Assembly (NCBI GenBank): GCA_965229345.1
Contig: OZ245872.1
Coordinates: forward strand, 558,001-622,000
Reading direction: 5' to 3'
From: PBB1 sp965229345
GTDB lineage: Bacteria; Pseudomonadota; Gammaproteobacteria; Burkholderiales; Burkholderiaceae_C
DNA length: 64,000 bases
Shown one piece after another: positions 61,005 through 64,000 of the stretch. Every line of letters starts with the position of its first letter. Positions within the stretch are counted from its first letter, which is position 1. Under the pieces are notes generated by a model. It made no database searches, was not told the DNA's origin, and saw only the letters and a program-made list of their open reading frames with translations. The position numbers and the translations under genes were made by a program.

Positions 61005-61223
61005 TCAGAGTGTCGCGATCGACACTTCGGTGGACTTGACCAGGGCGATCACTTCGCGCCCGGGCTTCAGCCCGAGCTCGCGCACCGAGCGGGTGGTGAT
61101 GACCGAGGTGACGATCAGGCCCGACGGTGTCTCGACATCGATCTCGGAGACGACGGGCCCCTCGATGATTTCCTTGACCTTGCCTCGGAACTGGTTGCGT
61201 ACGTTGATGGCGGAGATGCTCAT
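61005..61223 (-). CDS. TOBE-domain molybdopterin-binding protein (molbindin)
   Basis: A 72-residue single TOBE domain starting MSISAINVRNQFRGKVKEI, with the VVSEIDVETPSGLIVTSVIT strand region and SVRELGLKPGREVIALVKSTEVSI at the end. Such molbindins bind molybdate or tungstate, or buffer the cofactor. Its place beside sulfonate genes is recurrent in this group of bacteria but unexplained. First gene of the hydrolase-molbindin pair. Confidence 0.9.
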   Translation of the reverse strand: MSISAINVRNQFRGKVKEIIEGPVVSEIDVETPSGLIVTSVITTRSVRELGLKPGREVIALVKSTEVSIATL

Positions 61224-61385
61224 GGGCGGTGTGTCCTGGTTCGAACGAGGTCTGAAAAGTCGGGCGGGCGATGCCGTGGGGGCATCGAAGCCGAGACCTT
61301 AGAAGCCGTCGTCAAGACACACAACGAATGAGAACGCCATTACTTAGGCGTTCGGCGCATGACGGGCGCCATGCGGCCCGCCGCG

Positions 61386-61700
61386 TCAGTGCAATCGGTC
61401 AGGGCGGCGGGTCTTGCGGAACGATGTCGGCGTGTAGACGTTGCCGTTCCACTCGCCGTCATCGTCGGCCAGCTTGCCAGCGCGCGCACGCCGGATCGCG
61501 GCGTCGGCCTCGGCGCGAGCCAGGCGACGCGATGCGCGCCAGTGCCACAGCTGCAGTGCGCCGTGGCGCAGCGTCCAGCCCCAGCCGCGCAGGGTGCGAT
61601 CGACGCGCTGGCGGTACGCCGGAGGCAGGCACAACCGCACCAGCAGCACCGCGCAGACGGCCAACGTCAGTCCGGCGAGCAAGGGTTCGGCGAGGTCCAT
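61386..61700 (-). CDS. Small membrane protein (unknown function)
   Basis: A 104-residue protein with one N-terminal helix (about 5-25, EPLLAGLTLAVCAVLLVRLCL) and a basic, helical cytoplasmic part (ASRRLARAEADAAIRRARAGK), then WNGNVYTPTSFRKTRRP. The W-N-G-N-V-Y motif gives it the look of a conserved family, but none was recognised. Divergent from nothing: both neighbours read the same way; 76 bases separate its start from the HD-GYP stop. Confidence 0.65.
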   Translation of the reverse strand: MDLAEPLLAGLTLAVCAVLLVRLCLPPAYRQRVDRTLRGWGWTLRHGALQLWHWRASRRLARAEADAAIRRARAGKLADDDGEWNGNVYTPTSFRKTRRPDRLH

Positions 61701-61776
61701 GGCGATGTATTTTGCGCGTGCCGAGGTCGCAGGTCACGCGCGACGCGGTCGCGATCGGATGCCGACCCTGCCCGCC

Positions 61777-63045
61777 TCAGGCGCTGATCGTCAGCCGCTG
61801 GCAGACGCGGTCCAGGCGCTGGGTGTCCTGGTCGGTCAGCAAGCCCGCGTGCAGCCGCACCGCACGTTCGATGCGTCGCAACCGGTAGCGCAGCTCGCCT
61901 TCCACCGCCTCGACCTCGGCGGCGTTGGGCGAGGCCACCGGATCGAGATGCCACAGGCCGGTGGTGGTCAGGCCGCGGCGCAGGCGGTTCAGCAGGTACT
62001 CGGTCAGCGCCAGCGCCCCTTTCAGGTCCTCGGACATGGCCTCGTGCAGCAGTGCGGCGGCAGCGTCGCTGGCATCGTCCATCACCGACGAGAGCTTGTG
62101 GAGGCGGACCTTCAATTCATCGGTGCGGCAGTGCGCCACCGTGGGCGGTTGCTCGCGCACCACCTGGGCAATCAGGCCGACCCAGCGCAGATCGAACTCG
62201 CCGGGCACCACCCGCAGCGCAATGCTCGCGCGTGACAGCGGCGCCTGCTCGTCGGCCAGCGCGGCCAGCGTCGACTCGGTGACGGCGAGCAGCCGGCCGA
62301 GTGCAGACACCTGGTCGCCCTGCAGGCAGTGCGGAAAGCCCGAACCGTCCATGCGCTCGTGGTGCTCCGCGATCGCACGGGCAATGTCGGCCGGGTAGTC
62401 GGTGAGCTGCTTGAGCAACAGGCTGCCCACGTGCGGGTGCACGACGAGCTGCTGGTAGCTCAGGAAGTCGACCGTGCGTTCGGCCTCCGCCTCGCCATGT
62501 TCCGGGCCGATGTACATCTCGCCCAGGTCGTGCAGCAGGCCGCACAGCATGGCCGCGCGCAGATCGGCGGCATTGCCGCCATGGGTCAGCATCAGCGCAC
62601 CGTTCAGTGCCATGGCGTGGACCGCATGCTGGAACCGCGCCGGACTGCTGGCGCGAGACGCACTCAGCAGCAGCTGTGCCACCGGGTGCACCGGCAGCGC
62701 AGCCGCTTCGCGCAACAGGGCATCGGCATGCGGGTGCAGCAGGGAGGCCAACGCGATGGGCTCGTACAGCAGCGCCTGGACCGCATCGGCCAGCGTGCGC
62801 GCAGTGACGCCGTCCTCGACCTTCAGGCAGCTCTCCAGCGGCTCTTTGAGCTGCCGGTCGAGCAGCTTGCGCTGCAGCGCTTGCGAGACGGGCAGGTCTT
62901 GTGCCCACAGCTTGATGCCGGCGATGTCGAAGATGTCGCGCGCGGCGATGATTTTCTGGGTCTGGCTGGCGTCGAGGATGGTCGCCAGCGCGTGTGGATT
63001 GGCAGAGGAGAAGTCGGTGGCGGTGGCCGTGGCGGGGTGGGTCAT
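61777..63045 (-). CDS. HD-GYP-type phosphodiesterase (possible cyclic-di-GMP hydrolase)
   Basis: A 422-residue protein. The HD pair is LLHDLGEMYIG (His172-Asp173) and the signature is HHERMDGSGFP (His228, His229, Glu230 and DGSGFP), so the metal ligands are present. The usual Lys in HDxGK is Glu in this protein, which may change activity. The N-terminal half has no clear sensor. The ATG at 63045 follows GGAGTCGCC. Paired with a diguanylate cyclase at 20 kb, it suggests local c-di-GMP control. Confidence 0.85.
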   Translation of the reverse strand: MTHPATATATDFSSANPHALATILDASQTQKIIAARDIFDIAGIKLWAQDLPVSQALQRKLLDRQLKEPLESCLKVEDGVTARTLADAVQALLYEPIALASLLHPHADALLREAAALPVHPVAQLLLSASRASSPARFQHAVHAMALNGALMLTHGGNAADLRAAMLCGLLHDLGEMYIGPEHGEAEAERTVDFLSYQQLVVHPHVGSLLLKQLTDYPADIARAIAEHHERMDGSGFPHCLQGDQVSALGRLLAVTESTLAALADEQAPLSRASIALRVVPGEFDLRWVGLIAQVVREQPPTVAHCRTDELKVRLHKLSSVMDDASDAAAALLHEAMSEDLKGALALTEYLLNRLRRGLTTTGLWHLDPVASPNAAEVEAVEGELRYRLRRIERAVRLHAGLLTDQDTQRLDRVCQRLTISA

Positions 63046-63204
63046 GGCGACTCCGGGATCAAGGTTGTATCGGTTTGTCGTCAAATCGGTGCCGGACTGT
63101 AGGGAGGACATCCCCGAACCGCCGCCCAGGGCATCGTCGGGGTGGATCCACCTGCGGCGCTGGCGGCTTCGATAATGGCGTCCCGTCTTCGTCGCTTTCC
63201 CGAC

Positions 63205-64000
63205 ATGCCTGCTCCCTTTCCCCATTCGCCCGCGTCGTCCGCCAATGCACTCTGGCAGCAGCGCAGCGTCTCCAGCGTGTGGCACCCGTGCACGCAGATG
63301 CAGCGCATGGGCGAGGTGCCGCCGATCGCGATCGCGCGGGCCCATGGGCCGTGGCTGGAAGACTTCGAGGGCATGCGCTACTTCGATGCCACCAGCTCCT
63401 GGTGGGTCAATCTGTTCGGCCACGCCGATGCGCGCATCAACGCGGCACTGAAGGACCAGCTCGACACGCTCGAGCATGTGATGTTGGCGGGCTGCACCCA
63501 CGCGCCGGCGGTGCAGCTGGCCGAGCGCTTGTCGGCGCGCACCGGCGGAGCGCTCGGCCACACCTTCTTCGCCAGCGACGGCGCCTCGGCGGTCGAGATC
63601 GCGCTGAAGATGAGCTTCCACAGCTGGAAGAACCGCGGCCTGGGCGACAAGCGCGAATTCGTCTGCCTGCGCCACGGCTACCACGGCGAGACGATCGGGG
63701 CGCTGGCGGTCACCGATGTCGCGGTGTTCCGCGATGCCTACGACCCGCTGCTGATGCGCGCCCATGTGGTGATGGCACCCGATGCGAGGCAGGCGGCGCC
63801 CGGCGAGTCGGCCGCCGAGGTGGCGCAGCGCGCGACAGCGGAACTGGCGGCGCTGTTCGAATCGCGTGCCGGGCAGATCGCGGCCGTGATCATCGAGCCG
63901 CTGGTGCAATGCGCCGCCGGCATGGCGATGCACGATGCGGCCTACCTGCGTGAGGTGCGCGCGCTGTGCGATCGCCATCAGGTGCACCTGATCGCCGACG
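63205..64000 (+). CDS. bioA: Adenosylmethionine-8-amino-7-oxononanoate aminotransferase, N-terminal part
   Basis: The first 265 codons of BioA, the PLP enzyme that makes 7,8-diaminopelargonate in biotin synthesis; the gene runs past the window end. Signs: SVWHPCTQMQRMGEVPPIAI, LEDFEGMRYFDATSSWWVNLFGH, FFASDGASAVEIALKMSFHSW and HGYHGETIGALAV, then VIIEPLVQCAAGM. The ATG at 63205 begins MPAPFPHSPASSANALWQQRS. Divergent from the HD-GYP gene with 159 bases between, which may hold its promoter. Confidence 0.94.
   Translation, partial: MPAPFPHSPASSANALWQQRSVSSVWHPCTQMQRMGEVPPIAIARAHGPWLEDFEGMRYFDATSSWWVNLFGHADARINAALKDQLDTLEHVMLAGCTHAPAVQLAERLSARTGGALGHTFFASDGASAVEIALKMSFHSWKNRGLGDKREFVCLRHGYHGETIGALAVTDVAVFRDAYDPLLMRAHVVMAPDARQAAPGESAAEVAQRATAELAALFESRAGQIAAVIIEPLVQCAAGMAMHDAAYLREVRALCDRHQVHLIAD

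Overview
The window reads as one stretch of the chromosome of a GC-rich betaproteobacterium. The gene orders leuS-lptE-holA and pgk-pyk-fbaA-purC, the fused pabBC, a formaldehyde-activating enzyme and a PEP-CTERM protein all point to the Burkholderiales, probably the Leptothrix/Rubrivivax/Methylibium/Ideonella group; this placement is inference from gene content. No tRNA, rRNA, CRISPR array, transposase or prophage gene was seen, and no stretch longer than about 300 bases lacks a gene. Very long open frames antisense to real genes are common here because of the GC bias and were left out.

Layout. 1-4.5 kb: the tail of a 2-hydroxyacid dehydrogenase, then leuS-lptE-holA read leftwards. 4.6-6.7 kb: a TPP riboswitch and thiC. 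6.7-10.8 kb: a leftward run of rpe, gph, a zinc-ribbon/pseudo-receiver protein, a dienelactone hydrolase, a small membrane protein and a small zinc-ribbon protein. 11-16 kb: a lipid A phosphoethanolamine transferase, gcdH, fpr, an SDR enzyme and a second copy of the small zinc-ribbon protein. 16-23 kb: a signalling patch with a multi-PAS hybrid kinase and its receiver, an active-looking diguanylate cyclase, a degenerate GGDEF protein and small unknowns. 23-31 kb: pabBC, a TPR-like protein, purC, fbaA, pyk and pgk. 31-34.8 kb: azlCD, a lipoprotein, folB, and fae divergent from hyi. 34.9-41.2 kb: a DsbD-type thiol reductase coupled to a ChaN-like protein, an FMN reductase and a membrane hybrid kinase. 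41.2-51.9 kb: a MOSC protein and an iron-uptake block. 52-55.3 kb: a soluble hybrid kinase and a PEP-CTERM protein. 55.2-61.2 kb: a sulfonate utilisation operon (two ssuA, ssuD, ssuC, ssuB) with a hydrolase and a molbindin upstream. 61.4-64 kb: a small membrane protein, an HD-GYP protein and the start of bioA.

The most interesting block is 41.8-51.9 kb. It holds tonB-exbB-exbD, a PepSY membrane protein, a DUF2271 protein, a DUF4198 protein, ApbE (FAD:protein FMN transferase), a membrane-anchored flavodoxin/ferredoxin-reductase-like protein, a PiuC-type hydroxylase and a siderophore receptor. Fur-box-like sites lie at both outer ends. The DUF2271 protein carries an Asp-Gly-Val-Thr-Ser-Ala-Thr motif resembling the FMN attachment motif used by ApbE. 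Together these suggest TonB-dependent ferric-siderophore uptake coupled to a flavin-based electron route across the inner membrane that reduces iron in the periplasm. Parts of this arrangement may already be known from surveys of protein flavinylation; the function is untested here.
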